A stretch of 64,000 bases of DNA from Endozoicomonas sp965199185 (GCA_965199185.1 CBDAQW010000013.1:186001-250000); one strand, 5' to 3'; counted from the stretch's first letter, positions 35,653 to 45,632 are shown. Notes: generated by a model from the letters alone, not told the origin. Numbers and translations are program-made.

Positions 35653-36129
35653 ATGCGCGTCCTCTTATTTCCTTTTATTATTTTACCCATTCTCGAAATG
35701 CTGGTGCTCATTGAAGTAGGCGGCAGTATCGGTGCGCTGAATACGGTTGCTCTGGTTTTTCTGGGTGCTTTTATTGGTCTTCAGGTGATTCGCCAGCAGG
35801 GCTTCAGTACCATGATTAAAGCCCGGCAAAAAATGGCGTCAGGTGAACTTCCTGCTGGTGAGATGGTCGAAGCTTTTATGATTGCTATCGGTGGTTTTCT
35901 GATGATGATTCCGGGGTTTATTACCGATGCACTGGGGATTCTGCTTTTAATACCTGTTGTACGACAGTTACTGCTTAAACGCATGGTGGCTTCCGGTCGT
36001 TGGAAGGTTCAGCAAACGGATATTTATGAAGGCGAATATCGCCGGGAAGAATACTGGGAATCAGGTCAGCAACAGATCAATCAGACCATTGATGGCGAGT
36101 ACACAAGGGACGAAAGTACAAAAAAGTAA
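35653..36129 (+). CDS. fxsA: FxsA family membrane protein
   Basis: FxsA is an inner-membrane protein known for suppressing phage exclusion. The 158-residue protein has the typical two-halved form: N-terminal MRVLLFPFIILPILEMLVLI, then GAFIGLQVIRQQG, and GGFLMMIPGFITDALGILLL, with a charged C-terminal tail. ATG 35653 was chosen over the TTG at 35641. It lies immediately upstream of groESL, as in E. coli. The heat-shock promoter follows its stop, so groESL is independently driven. Confidence 0.9.
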   Translation: MRVLLFPFIILPILEMLVLIEVGGSIGALNTVALVFLGAFIGLQVIRQQGFSTMIKARQKMASGELPAGEMVEAFMIAIGGFLMMIPGFITDALGILLLIPVVRQLLLKRMVASGRWKVQQTDIYEGEYRREEYWESGQQQINQTIDGEYTRDESTKK

Positions 36130-36146
36130 TTTTTTTGCTTTTAGCC

Positions 36147-36173
36147 CTTGAAAAGGCAAGGCCTCATCCCTAC
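36147..36173 (+). promoter_or_regulatory. Heat-shock (sigma-32-like) promoter of groESL
   Basis: CTTGAAA (36147-36153), an 11-base spacer and CATCCCTAC (36165-36173) resemble the sigma-32 pattern, about 250 bases before groES. The same CATCCCTAC box precedes ibpA. Confidence 0.6.
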
Positions 36174-36420
36174 TAAGTGAAATACCTGATAAGGCTTCGG
36201 TTGAGCAATAGCTCTACGTGATTGCTGTCATGCTGAAGCTTTAGTTTTTTGTCTTGCCCATGATAGGGGGAAGACGCATCCGGATACACCGGAAACCGCC
36301 AAGGGTGACACGACAGTTCTATTTTAATGAGTTGTTGTTTCACTTCTAACGACTAGAGTAAATGGCTGGTTAGTGGACTGAACACAATCTGTCATAAGCA
36401 AACTGTTGGAGAGATATTCG

Positions 36421-36714
36421 ATGAAAATCCGTCCGTTGCGTGATCGCGTGGTCGTTCGTCGTGAGGAAGAAGAAACTACCTCTGCTGGTGGCATCGTACT
36501 GCCAGGTTCTGCAACCGAGAAGCCTAACCAGGGTGTGATTGTTGCCGTAGGCGATGGCGTATTCCTGGATAACGGTGAAAAGCGTCCGGTTGGTGTAAGC
36601 GTGGGTGACAAGATCATCTTCGGTAAGTATGCGGACTCCAATACCGTAAAAATTGACGGTGAAGAGCTGATCATTCTGTCCGAAGGCGATATCTACGCCA
36701 TCCTGGAAGGTTGA
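36421..36714 (+). CDS. groES: Co-chaperonin GroES
   Basis: GroES caps the GroEL ring during protein folding. The 97-residue protein begins MKIRPLRDRVVVRREEEETT and contains the mobile-loop segment SAGGIVLPGSATEKPNQG and a C-terminal GEELIILSEGDIYAILE, all typical. ATG 36421 is the family start and GGAGAG lies nine bases upstream; an in-frame start at 36406 is ignored. It forms an operon with groEL, gap 60 bases. Confidence 0.98.
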   Translation: MKIRPLRDRVVVRREEEETTSAGGIVLPGSATEKPNQGVIVAVGDGVFLDNGEKRPVGVSVGDKIIFGKYADSNTVKIDGEELIILSEGDIYAILEG

Positions 36715-36774
36715 TCGCCATTATTGGCCACCTTTGAATTTTATACGTTTTGATTTTGCATAGGATCACCAACC

Positions 36775-38415
36775 ATGGCAAAGCAAGTTAAATTCGGCGA
36801 CGAAGCTCGCAAGCAAATGCTGGAAGGCGTTAACATTCTGGCTGACGCCGTTAAGGCGACTCTGGGACCTAAAGGTCGTAATGTACTGCTGGAGAAATCC
36901 TTCGGTGCCCCAACCATCACTAAAGATGGTGTTTCTGTTGCCAAAGAAATCGAACTGGCTGACAAGTTCCAGAACATGGGCGCTCAACTGGTTAAGGAAG
37001 TCGCTTCTCAAGCCAACGATCAGGCCGGTGACGGTACGACTACAGCAACTGTTCTGGCTCAGTCCATTCTGAACGAAGGTCTGAAGCTGGTCGCTGCTGG
37101 CATGAACCCAATGGATCTGAAGCGTGGCATCGACAAAGCCGTTATTGAAGTGGTTAAGCAGCTACAGGCTATGTCTACTCCTTGTGCTGATAGCAAGTCT
37201 ATCGCTCAGGTAGGCACTATCTCCGCAAACTCTGATGAGCTGGTGGGTCAGATCATTGCTGAAGCCATGGAAAAAGTGGGCAAAGAAGGTGTTATCACTG
37301 TTGAAGAAGGTTCCGGTCTGGAAAACGAACTGGACGTAGTCGAAGGCATGCAGTTCGACCGTGGTTACCTGTCTCCTTACTTCATCAACAATCAAGACAG
37401 CATGTCTGCTGAACTGGAAAGCCCGTTCATCCTGTTGGTTGACAAGAAAATCTCCAATATTCGTGATCTGCTTCCAGTACTGGAAGCAGTTGCTAAAGCA
37501 GGCAAGCCTCTGCTGATCATCGCTGAAGATGTTGAAGGCGAAGCGCTGGCGACTCTGGTTGTCAACAACATGCGCGGCATTGTTAAGGTGACTGCGGTTA
37601 AAGCGCCGGGTTTCGGTGATCGTCGTAAGGCAATGTTGCAGGATATCGCTATTCTGACCGGTGGTACTGTGATCTCTGAAGAAGTGGGTATGTCTTTGGA
37701 GACTACTACTCTGGATGACCTGGGTACTGCCAAGCGTGTTCAGATCACCAAAGAAGACACGACGATCGTTGATGGTGCTGGCGTACAGGCTGACATCGTT
37801 GGTCGAGTTGATCAAATTCGTGCTGAGATTGAAAACTCTTCTTCCGACTACGACAAAGAAAAGCTGCAAGAGCGTGTAGCCAAGCTGGCTGGCGGTGTTG
37901 CTGTTGTTAAAGTCGGTGCTGCTACCGAAGTAGAAATGAAAGAGAAGAAAGCGCGTGTAGAAGACGCTCTGCATGCCACTCGTGCTGCCGTTGAAGAAGG
38001 CGTAGTAGCTGGTGGTGGTGTTGCTCTGGTACGAGCTCTGGCAAACATCGAAGTAGACGCTATCAATGCTGACCAGAAAGCCGGTGTTGAATTGATCCTG
38101 CGTGCCCTGGAAGGCCCAATCCGTCAGATCTCCACCAACTCCGGTGACGAAGCTTCTGTTGTTGTTGACAAGGTTAAGTCCGGCGAAGGTAACTTCGGTT
38201 ATAACGCAGCTACCGGCGAATACGGTGATATGATCGAAATGGGTATTCTGGATCCAGCCAAAGTAACCCGTTCTGCTTTGCAGGCAGCTGCTTCTGTTGC
38301 TGGTCTGATGATCACCACCGAAGCTATGGTTGCTGACGAACCTAAGGATGACGCTCCTGCTATGCCTGATATGGGCGGCATGGGTGGTATGGGTGGTATG
38401 GGTGGCATGATGTAA
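36775..38415 (+). CDS. groEL: Chaperonin GroEL
   Basis: GroEL folds proteins inside its double ring. The 546-residue protein has ATP-site motifs ATLGPKGRNVLL and the DGTTTATVL signature, AVEEGVVAGGGVALVRAL, and the C-terminal GGM repeat tail (GGMGGMGGMGGMM). Codon use is biased toward highly expressed choices (gct, ggt, ctg). A rho-independent terminator follows at 38525. Large antisense frames over it are shadows of this bias. Confidence 0.99.
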   Translation: MAKQVKFGDEARKQMLEGVNILADAVKATLGPKGRNVLLEKSFGAPTITKDGVSVAKEIELADKFQNMGAQLVKEVASQANDQAGDGTTTATVLAQSILNEGLKLVAAGMNPMDLKRGIDKAVIEVVKQLQAMSTPCADSKSIAQVGTISANSDELVGQIIAEAMEKVGKEGVITVEEGSGLENELDVVEGMQFDRGYLSPYFINNQDSMSAELESPFILLVDKKISNIRDLLPVLEAVAKAGKPLLIIAEDVEGEALATLVVNNMRGIVKVTAVKAPGFGDRRKAMLQDIAILTGGTVISEEVGMSLETTTLDDLGTAKRVQITKEDTTIVDGAGVQADIVGRVDQIRAEIENSSSDYDKEKLQERVAKLAGGVAVVKVGAATEVEMKEKKARVEDALHATRAAVEEGVVAGGGVALVRALANIEVDAINADQKAGVELILRALEGPIRQISTNSGDEASVVVDKVKSGEGNFGYNAATGEYGDMIEMGILDPAKVTRSALQAAASVAGLMITTEAMVADEPKDDAPAMPDMGGMGGMGGMGGMM

Positions 38416-38524
38416 CCATCCACTCAAAGCCTAATCCCTTTAAAATCAAGGGGTAGAGGCTGGTGTGACACGCTTTGGAGAACGAAGTGTATCATGCCAG
38501 GTCTCTCGAATGTATCACGCTATC

Positions 38525-38561
38525 AAGACCATCAGGACACAATGCTTGATGGTCTTTTTTT
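38525..38561 (+). terminator. Rho-independent terminator of groESL
   Basis: A perfect 10-bp stem (AAGACCATCA with TGATGGTCTT) and 12-base loop run into seven T residues, 110 bases after the groEL stop. Confidence 0.9.
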
Positions 38562-38893
38562 AGTGGCAACGCTAAACCTCTCTCAGAAGCCCTTTAAGGG
38601 GTTTGTTACCCTACCTCAATCACGAAAAGCCGCCAGAGCATCTCTATAGAGGCGTGAATGGTATTTCTGAACGTTATTTCAGAAAGAACTTCAAGGGTTG
38701 ATCAGGATTGGGTTTATCTGCTGGCAGGTTGTTGCGTGGTTCTGATTAGCTCTGGGCATAGTGAAGAAATGACCATGATGATTGTGTTTAAAATGCATCG
38801 TGGATAAACCTCACAAACACGCCTTTCCTAAGCTGGTGCGTTTTAACGTATAATGCTTCTTTTTAAGAAACCTCACTTCCCAAGACATTCAAC
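38562..38893. other. Intergenic region upstream of metG
   Basis: About 330 bases with no gene. A TATAAT box at 38849-38854, about 40 bases before the metG start, is a likely -10 element, but its -35 region is not clear. The rest shows nothing distinct. Confidence 0.4.
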
Positions 38894-40945
38894 ATGAGCC
38901 AACGCAAAATTCTTGTGACCAGTGCTTTACCATATGCCAATGGTCCACTGCATATGGGGCATCTGGTCGAATATATTCAGACTGATATCTGGGTTCGTTT
39001 CCAGAAGCTGTCTGGCAATCAGTGTACTTATGTTTGTGCTGATGACGCCCATGGCACCGCCATCAGCCTGCACGCTGAAAAACAGGGTATTACGCCCGAA
39101 GAGTCGGTGGCTCTGATTAATAAAGAGCGTGTCCGTGATTTTGGTGAATTCCATGTGGAATTCGACAATTATCACTCCACCCATTCTGAAGAAAACCGTG
39201 AACTGTCTTCTGCCATATATCTGGCGCTGAAAGAGCAAGGGCATATTGCCAGCCGTAAGATCGTACAGGCTTACGATCCCGAAAAAGAGATGTTTCTGGC
39301 CGATCGCTACATTAAAGGCGAATGCCCAAAATGTGGTGCTGAGGATCAGTACGGCGACAACTGTGAAGTCTGTGGTGCCACCTATACTCCTGCCGACCTG
39401 AAAAACGCTCGTTCAACCATTTCTGGCGCAACACCGGTAGAAAAAGAAAGTGAACACTTCTTCTTCAAACTCTCTGACTTCGAAAGCTTTCTAAAAGACT
39501 GGACTCGCTCCGGTACCATTTCTGATGAAATTGCCAACAAGCTGGCGGAGTGGCTGGATGCAGGTTTGCAGGACTGGGACATTTCCCGTGATTCGCCTTA
39601 CTTCGGCTTTGAGATTCCGGGCGAACCGGGCAAATACTTCTATGTCTGGCTGGATGCGCCTATTGGCTATATGGCGGCATTCAAGAACCTGTGTGATCGT
39701 CGCGACGACCTCAACTTTGATGAGTACTGGAAGAAAGACAGCGACTGCGAAGTACACCACTTTATTGGCAAGGATATTGTCAACTTTCACTGTTTGTTCT
39801 GGCCAGCCATGCTGTCTGGTTCTGATTACCGCACCCCTACTAGCGTTAATGTGCATGGTTATCTCACGGTGAATGGCGAAAAGATGTCCAAGTCCCGTGG
39901 CACATTCATTACTGCGCGTACTTATCTGGAACATTTGGATCCGGAATATCTGCGTTATTACTACGCTGCCAAATTGTCCAACCGCATTGATGATCTGGAC
40001 CTGAATACTGACGATTTGGTTCAGCGAGTCAACTCCGATCTGGTGGGCAAGGTCGTCAACATTGCCAGTCGTAACGCTGGTTTTATCAAGAAGCGTTTTG
40101 GTGGCACATTGTCAGCAAATAATATGATTCCTGAGCTAACTACTGACTTTCAGCAAGTGGGCAATAAAATTGCTGAACTCTACGAAGCTCGTGAATTCGG
40201 CAAAGCCATGCGTGAAATTATGGCACTGGCGGATAAAGCTAATGCCTGGATTGATGAAGTTAAACCCTGGGTGGTGGCTAAAGAAGAAGGCAAAGACCAG
40301 GAACTGCACGACATCTGTTCTGCCGGTATTAACCTGTTCCGCCTGCTGATGATTTATCTGAAGCCGGTGCTGCCTGCTATGGCAGTGAAAGCTGAAGCGT
40401 TTTTGAACGTCGATGCTCTGATCTGGTCTGACAGCCAATCGTTGCTGCTTGATCATGAGGTGAACAAGTTTACACCACTGATGACCCGTGTGGAATCCGA
40501 CAAGGTCGCCAAGATGATTGAAGCCAGCAAGCAGGTTCTGGCCCAACTGGCACAACCTAAGCAGGAAGACAAGCCAGCAAGCAGTAGCAAATGGCTGGAA
40601 AAAGAGCCTGTAGCAGAGCAAATTAACTTCGATGATTTTGCTAAAGTCGATTTGCGAATCGCCAAAATTGTCAATGCTGAATTTGTCGAAGGAGCAGGCA
40701 AGCTGTTACGTCTGACACTGGATATTGGTGAAGCGGAACCCCGTAATATTTTTGCCGGAATCAAATCAGCCTATGCACCACAAGCATTGATTGGCAAACA
40801 TACGGTCATGGTCGCTAATCTGGCACCTCGTAAGATGAAGTTCGGTGTCAGTGAAGGGATGGTGCTGGCAGCAGGGCCAGGTGGTAAAGAACTGTGGATT
40901 CTTGAACCCCACGAAGGTGCACAGCCTGGTATGCGAGTGATGTAA
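38894..40945 (+). CDS. metG: Methionyl-tRNA synthetase
   Basis: MetG charges tRNA-Met in the cytoplasm. The 683-residue protein is the long form: the HIGH-like HMGH in ALPYANGPLHMGH (residues 13-25), the zinc knuckle CPKCGAEDQYGDNCEVCG (about residues 145-162), KMSKS (around residue 333), and a C-terminal tRNA-binding OB domain (from about residue 580, FAKVDLRIAKIVNAEF). A terminator follows 30 bases after the stop. Confidence 0.98.
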   Translation: MSQRKILVTSALPYANGPLHMGHLVEYIQTDIWVRFQKLSGNQCTYVCADDAHGTAISLHAEKQGITPEESVALINKERVRDFGEFHVEFDNYHSTHSEENRELSSAIYLALKEQGHIASRKIVQAYDPEKEMFLADRYIKGECPKCGAEDQYGDNCEVCGATYTPADLKNARSTISGATPVEKESEHFFFKLSDFESFLKDWTRSGTISDEIANKLAEWLDAGLQDWDISRDSPYFGFEIPGEPGKYFYVWLDAPIGYMAAFKNLCDRRDDLNFDEYWKKDSDCEVHHFIGKDIVNFHCLFWPAMLSGSDYRTPTSVNVHGYLTVNGEKMSKSRGTFITARTYLEHLDPEYLRYYYAAKLSNRIDDLDLNTDDLVQRVNSDLVGKVVNIASRNAGFIKKRFGGTLSANNMIPELTTDFQQVGNKIAELYEAREFGKAMREIMALADKANAWIDEVKPWVVAKEEGKDQELHDICSAGINLFRLLMIYLKPVLPAMAVKAEAFLNVDALIWSDSQSLLLDHEVNKFTPLMTRVESDKVAKMIEASKQVLAQLAQPKQEDKPASSSKWLEKEPVAEQINFDDFAKVDLRIAKIVNAEFVEGAGKLLRLTLDIGEAEPRNIFAGIKSAYAPQALIGKHTVMVANLAPRKMKFGVSEGMVLAAGPGGKELWILEPHEGAQPGMRVM

Positions 40946-40972
40946 CTGATTCCAGATGTATCAATCAGATAA

Positions 40973-41006
40973 ACCGATAGTGGTGCGTGTCCGCTATCGG
41001 TTTTTT
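40973..41006 (+). terminator. Rho-independent terminator of metG
   Basis: ACCGATAG pairs with CTATCGGT across a 13-base loop and continues into six T residues. Confidence 0.85.
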
Positions 41007-41807
41007 AAATCGCCTCAAAAATATAAAACAAAAAGAAATAATAAGTTTTATTTCAATAAAAAATAGGCCTATGTATTATACGTGGTTTCGAGAATTTCGG
41101 GACAGGCAAAATGTTAGAACAACTATTCAAACTTAAGGAACACAATACCAATATAAAAACGGAAGTGCTGGCAGGAATCACCACATTCTTGACCATGGCT
41201 TATATCATTTTTGTTAATCCGGGTATGTTGGCAACCACTGGTATGGATCAGGGTGCTGTCTTTGTCGCTACCTGCCTGGCCGCTGCCGTGGGTTGCCTGA
41301 TTATGGGGCTTTTCGCTAACTTCCCGATTGCTCTGGCTCCAGGCATGGGTCTGAATGCTTTCTTTGCTTTTACCGTGGTTGGTCAGATGGGTTATAGCTG
41401 GCAGGTAGCACTGGGGGCAGTTTTCTTGTCTGGTGTTTGTTTCTTCCTGTTGAGCATCTTTAAAATCCGTGAGTGGATTATCAATAGTATCCCCCATTCT
41501 TTACGAGGTGGCATTGCTGCCGGTATTGGTTTGTTTCTTGGGTTTATTGCTATGCAAAACGCCGGAATCATTGTCGACAATCCTGCCACCCTCGTCACTC
41601 TTGGTGATATGTCTTCCTGGGGAGCCATTATGACGGCGCTGGGTTTTGTGTTGATTGTTGCTCTCTATTACCGTCAGGTGACGGGTTCTGTGATGATCGG
41701 GATTCTTACCATCACGGTGATTAGTATTATTGCCGGTAAGGTTGAGATGATCGGCCTGGTGTCCATGCCTCCGAGCATAGCGCCTACCTTTATGCAGCTG
41801 GATATTG

Positions 41808-43045
41808 CAGGGCAATCTCATTTGGCACTAACATACTTTGCCCTGTGACATTAAAACAACTCAAAAGGTATGGCATTCTCCACCCTAAGACTAAGGATGC
41901 CATATATGACCCTCTTGGATGCATTTTCCGAACTGACTGAAATTCGTGCTGATAATCATCGTTATCCTCTGCCAAACCTTGTTTTCATAGCTGTTTGCAT
42001 GATCACTTGTGGCGCTGAAGACTGGAAGATGGTCTCAGAACTTGCCAAGAAAAAGAAATCCTGGCTAAAGCTTCATATCCCTCTTCCTCATGGCGTCCCA
42101 TCTCATCACACATTTATTCGAGTTTTTGAACGACTTGATCCAGATGAGTTTCGCCAATGTTTTATAACCTGGGTTAAACAAATTGCTGAGCGTACTCATG
42201 GTGAAGTCATCGCTATTGATGGAAAAACACTGCGTCGCTCATACGATAAAGGTGATAACAAGGCCGCTATCCATATGGTCAACGCATGGGCCAGCCAGAC
42301 AGGTATGGTACTTGGGCAACTTAAGACAGCAGCCAAGTCTAATGAGATAACCGCTATTCCAGCACTTCTCGATATGCTAGAGATCAGCGGGTGCATTGTC
42401 AGCACTGACGCTATGGGCTGCCAAAGAGCGATCGCTGAAAAAATCAGAGATAAAAATGCGCACTACCTGCTGGCTGTAAAAGGAAACCAGCCGCACCTAC
42501 ACGATGATATCAAGCTTTATCTTGATGATCTGGCGACAAAGGAAAAGCTATCTGAAAGCGCAAGTTTTCATGAAACGATAGAAAAAGGTCATGGACGAAT
42601 AGAAATACGTCGCTGTTGGACAAGTACTGATATTCATTGGCTTGTCCAGCGTGAAGACTGGAAAGATCTCGCTATGATAGGGGTTGTTGAAGGTGAGCGT
42701 CATGAAGGTGATCAGGTGAGTATTGAGCGTCGATATTTTATTTCTAGCCTAACCACAGGTGCCAAGCACTTCATGAATTCAGTGCGATCTCATTGGTCGG
42801 TGGAGAACAATCTGCACTAGGTACTCGACATTGGCTTTAGAGAAGACGAGTGTCGTATTAGAAAAGGCTTTGGCCCAGAGAATATGGCGATATTCAGACA
42901 AATAGCTCTAAACTTGCTGAAGCAGGAGACTACCTTAAAGCTTGGCATCAAGAACAAGCGCATCATGGCGGCAGCGGATGACGAATACAGAACACTGCTG
43001 CTTCAAGGAATTATTTGAAAGTTAGTGCTAAATGAGATCGCCCTG
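41808..43045 (+). mobile_element. ISAs1-family insertion sequence, copy 2 (in the purine permease gene)
   Basis: This copy has the same ends and length (1238 bp) as the element at 12810-14047 and is flanked by the direct repeat CTGGATATTG (41798-41807 and 43046-43055). The only base difference I saw by eye is G to A at 42819. It interrupts the permease gene in the same orientation. Confidence 0.95.
41870..43018 (+). pseudogene. ISAs1 transposase, truncated by a nonsense codon
   Basis: Residues 1-316 are identical to the copy 1 transposase; then the Trp codon (TGG in copy 1 at 13820-13822) is TAG at 42818-42820, cutting the last 66 residues, including the REDECRIR region, while the Glu in HWSVENNLH is just kept. 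The element may still be moved in trans by copy 1. Confidence 0.9.
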
Positions 43046-43675
43046 CTGGATATTGCCGGAGCACTAGAAATCGGTATGATCAGCATTATATTCTCATTCC
43101 TCTTTGTCGATCTGTTTGATACCTCTGGTACGCTTATTGCTGTTGCTCAGAAAGGCAATTTACTGGATGAAAAAGGCAATGTGCCTCGTCTTGGTCGTGC
43201 CCTGATGGCCGATTCGATTGCATCCATGTCTGGTGCCGCCATGGGTACATCAACGACGACGTCTTATGTTGAATCCGCTTCTGGTATATCAGTTGGTGGT
43301 CGTACTGGTCTGACGGCGGTAGTGGTTGCTCTTCTGTTTATTGCCTGTCTGTTTATCTCACCACTGGCCGGTATGATTCCTCCTTATGCAACCGCGCCTG
43401 CGCTGATCTTTGTCGCTATTCTGATGACCCACAGTCTGACCTTGTGTGACTGGAATGATCTGACCGAGGCTGCGCCAGTGGTCATTGCTGCCATTTCCAT
43501 GCCCCTGAGTTATTCCATCACCACTGGTATTGCCTTTGGCTTTATTTCTTATACGGCCATCAAACTTCTTAGTGGTCGTCATAAGGAGCTGAATTCAGCC
43601 ATGATTATTTTGCCCTTGCTGTTTGTTGCTAAGTTGGCACTCTTCAGCTGATAAACAGAACTTCACCTGACCTCG

Positions 43676-43705
43676 AAAACGGCTCATAATACGAGCCGTT
43701 TTTTT
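43676..43705 (+). terminator. Rho-independent terminator after the purine permease gene
   Basis: AAAACGGCTC pairs with GAGCCGTTTT across a seven-base loop, ending in a run of seven T residues, 17 bases before trmA. Confidence 0.88.
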
Positions 43706-43721
43706 ATACCTGTCGAAACTT

Positions 43722-44807
43722 ATGTCCTTAGCCGAAGTCAAACCCGAACGTTACGAAGCGCAACTTGAAGCCAAAGCACAATGGGTGCGTGAGGAGTTTG
43801 CCAATTTTGTTACACCTGAGCTGACGTTGTTTCGCTCTCGCCCGGAACATTATCGGATGCGGGCTGAATTTCGTATCTGGCATGACGACGGTCGCAGCTA
43901 CTACCGCATGTTTGACCCTGAGACAAAGGCTCCCTTTGAAGTTACAGCGTTTCCAGCAGGTTCTGAGACGATCAACCGGCTGATGATGCCATTGATGGAA
44001 GCCATCACCGGCAATGACATCATCCGCAAGCGTCTGTTCCAGCTGGAATATCTAACCACACAAGCCAATGAAGCACTGGTCAGCTTGATTTATCATCGTC
44101 AGCTGGACGACAGCTGGAAAGCAGAAGCCAGAAAATTGCAAGAGCAATTTGGCATCAAAATAATCGGTCGGGCTCGAAAACAAAAGCTCGTACTCGAGCA
44201 AGATTTTGTGACCGAGAAGCTGACCGTTAACAACCAGGTATTTCGCTACACCCAGTACGAAAACAGTTTTACTCAGCCCAATGCCGGTATTAATGAAAAA
44301 ATGCTGAGCTGGGCAAGCGATGTCAGTAAAGATACCGAGGGTGATCTGCTCGAACTTTATTGTGGTAATGGAAACTTTACCTGTGTTTTGGCAAAACAAT
44401 TCCACAAGGTTCTGGCGACGGAGATTTCCAAAGCATCAGTCGCATCCGCCCAAGAGAATTTTGAACTAAATGGTATTGATAACGTGCAAATTGCTCGCCT
44501 TTCCAGTGAAGAGCTAACTCAGGCTATGAATAAAGAGCGCCTGTTCCGTCGCCTCAGTGAGATTGATTTGGACAGTTATGACTTCTCTACCGTATTGGTT
44601 GACCCTCCTCGTGCAGGTTTGGATAAAGGAACCGAAAGCCTGGTAAAACGCTTTGACCGTATCATTTATGTTTCCTGTAATCCCGCAACGCTGAAAGAAA
44701 ACCTGTCAGAGATCTGCAAAACTCATCGTATTGAAAAGATGGCTTTGTTTGACCAGTTCCCCTATACCCATCATGCAGAAATGGGTGTCTACCTGATTCG
44801 CAACTGA
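43722..44807 (+). CDS. trmA: tRNA (uracil-5-)-methyltransferase
   Basis: TrmA methylates U54 of tRNA. The 361-residue protein has the SAM-binding LLELYCGNGNFTCVLA (about residue 210), the DPPRAGLDKG motif, the catalytic Cys in IIYVSCNPATL and the C-terminal catalytic Glu in THHAEMGVYL. It has no FeS-cluster Cys or TRAM domain, as expected for TrmA rather than RlmD. The adjacent gene upstream belongs to another unit (terminator between). Confidence 0.96.
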   Translation: MSLAEVKPERYEAQLEAKAQWVREEFANFVTPELTLFRSRPEHYRMRAEFRIWHDDGRSYYRMFDPETKAPFEVTAFPAGSETINRLMMPLMEAITGNDIIRKRLFQLEYLTTQANEALVSLIYHRQLDDSWKAEARKLQEQFGIKIIGRARKQKLVLEQDFVTEKLTVNNQVFRYTQYENSFTQPNAGINEKMLSWASDVSKDTEGDLLELYCGNGNFTCVLAKQFHKVLATEISKASVASAQENFELNGIDNVQIARLSSEELTQAMNKERLFRRLSEIDLDSYDFSTVLVDPPRAGLDKGTESLVKRFDRIIYVSCNPATLKENLSEICKTHRIEKMALFDQFPYTHHAEMGVYLIRN

Positions 44808-44841
44808 TTTTCTACCACCGTTTTCTACAGGTAATTTACTA

Positions 44842-44872
44842 TAGCAGGGCATTTTATGGATATGTCCTGCTA
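44842..44872. terminator. Hairpin after trmA
   Basis: TAGCAGGGCAT pairs with ATGTCCTGCTA (one G-U pair) around a nine-base loop, 34 bases past the trmA stop. No T-run follows. Confidence 0.5.
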
Positions 44873-44966
44873 CCAATAAAACAATAATTAATCAGTGTTG
44901 CTTTAACCTGAACGGGCTTTATGGTTTACTCGATCAAATGCAAAGTTTATCTGATGAGGTCTGGTC

Positions 44967-45632
44967 ATGAGTATCAGGCCATACTTGCGAATGACTACGT
45001 TTGTACTCATAGCTGTCTTAACCGGTGTTACTGCCCTGGTTATTCTATGCAACTATCTGATTCTGAACGCTTCAAAAAGTGCGCTTTATTCCAGCATTGA
45101 CAATATTCCTTATAACCGGGTTGGTTTACTGCTGGGCACCAGTAAGTATGCAAAACTTGGTGGGTATAATGACCATTACCGCCTGCGAGTTAAAGCGGCT
45201 GTTGATTTATTTGCTGCGGATAAGATCGATTATATCCTGATCAGTGGTGACAATAGCACCCGCTATTACGACGAGCCCAGTACGATACGTCGCGATTTGC
45301 TCAGCATGGGCATTCCATCAGACCGGATTTATCGAGACTATGCGGGATTTCGTACGCTGGACTCGGTAATCAGAGCAAACCGGGTGTTTGGTCAACCTGA
45401 ATTCACCATTATTTCTCAGGCAACACATAACCTCCGAGCTATCTACATCGCTCATAATAGAAACATTAATGCCATCGCATTTAATGCTGGAAACGGGCAG
45501 GATACCGACTGGAATAACCGGGTAAGAGAAATATTGGCAAGGGTATTAGCTGTCGTAGAAATTCATATGCTCGATACTGAACCGAAATACCTGGGGCCTG
45601 TCGTAGATATAGGCGTATCACCACCAACCTGA
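44967..45632 (+). CDS. sanA: SanA-like DUF218 protein (ElyC/SanA/YdcF family)
   Basis: SanA is an inner-membrane protein linked to envelope barrier function (vancomycin sensitivity). The 221-residue protein has one N-terminal membrane segment (residues 9-31) followed by a periplasmic DUF218 domain: VGLLLGTSKYAKLGGYNDHY, AAVDLFAADKIDYILISGDN, DYAGFRTLDSVIRANRVFGQ and FTIISQATHNLRAIYIAHNR, closely SanA-like. A GAGGT site precedes the ATG. It converges with the CpsD-like gene. Confidence 0.9.
   Translation: MSIRPYLRMTTFVLIAVLTGVTALVILCNYLILNASKSALYSSIDNIPYNRVGLLLGTSKYAKLGGYNDHYRLRVKAAVDLFAADKIDYILISGDNSTRYYDEPSTIRRDLLSMGIPSDRIYRDYAGFRTLDSVIRANRVFGQPEFTIISQATHNLRAIYIAHNRNINAIAFNAGNGQDTDWNNRVREILARVLAVVEIHMLDTEPKYLGPVVDIGVSPPT

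Larger units (their letters stand above)
41111..43651 (+). pseudogene. NCS2-type purine permease (AzgA-like), split by an ISAs1 copy
   Basis: The gene would encode a 430-residue guanine/hypoxanthine/adenine permease of the AzgA-like NCS2 family. The first part (41111-41807) runs from MLEQLFKLKEHNTNIKTEVL through GMGLNAFFAF and ends TFMQLDI. The second (43056-43651) continues AGALEIGMISIIFSFLFVDL, then FDTSGTLIAVAQKG and GTSTTTSYVESASG. Removing the 1238-bp element and one 10-bp duplication restores one uninterrupted frame (697 + 596 bases), so this is a clean, recent insertional knock-out. A GTG at 43025, in the element's right end, opens an in-frame frame into the second part, but half a permease is unlikely to work. 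Confidence 0.93.

Noticed and set aside
37162..38427. Long reverse-strand frame (421 codons) opposite groEL
   Set aside because: It is antisense to a highly biased gene, has a low-complexity His/Thr/Ser-rich translation and no domain.
41007..41110. Purine riboswitch before the permease gene
   Set aside because: I looked for the paired three-way junction and the conserved core bases and did not find them.
43025..43651. Separate permease gene starting in the IS end
   Set aside because: It is the second part of the interrupted purine permease; the join restores the frame.
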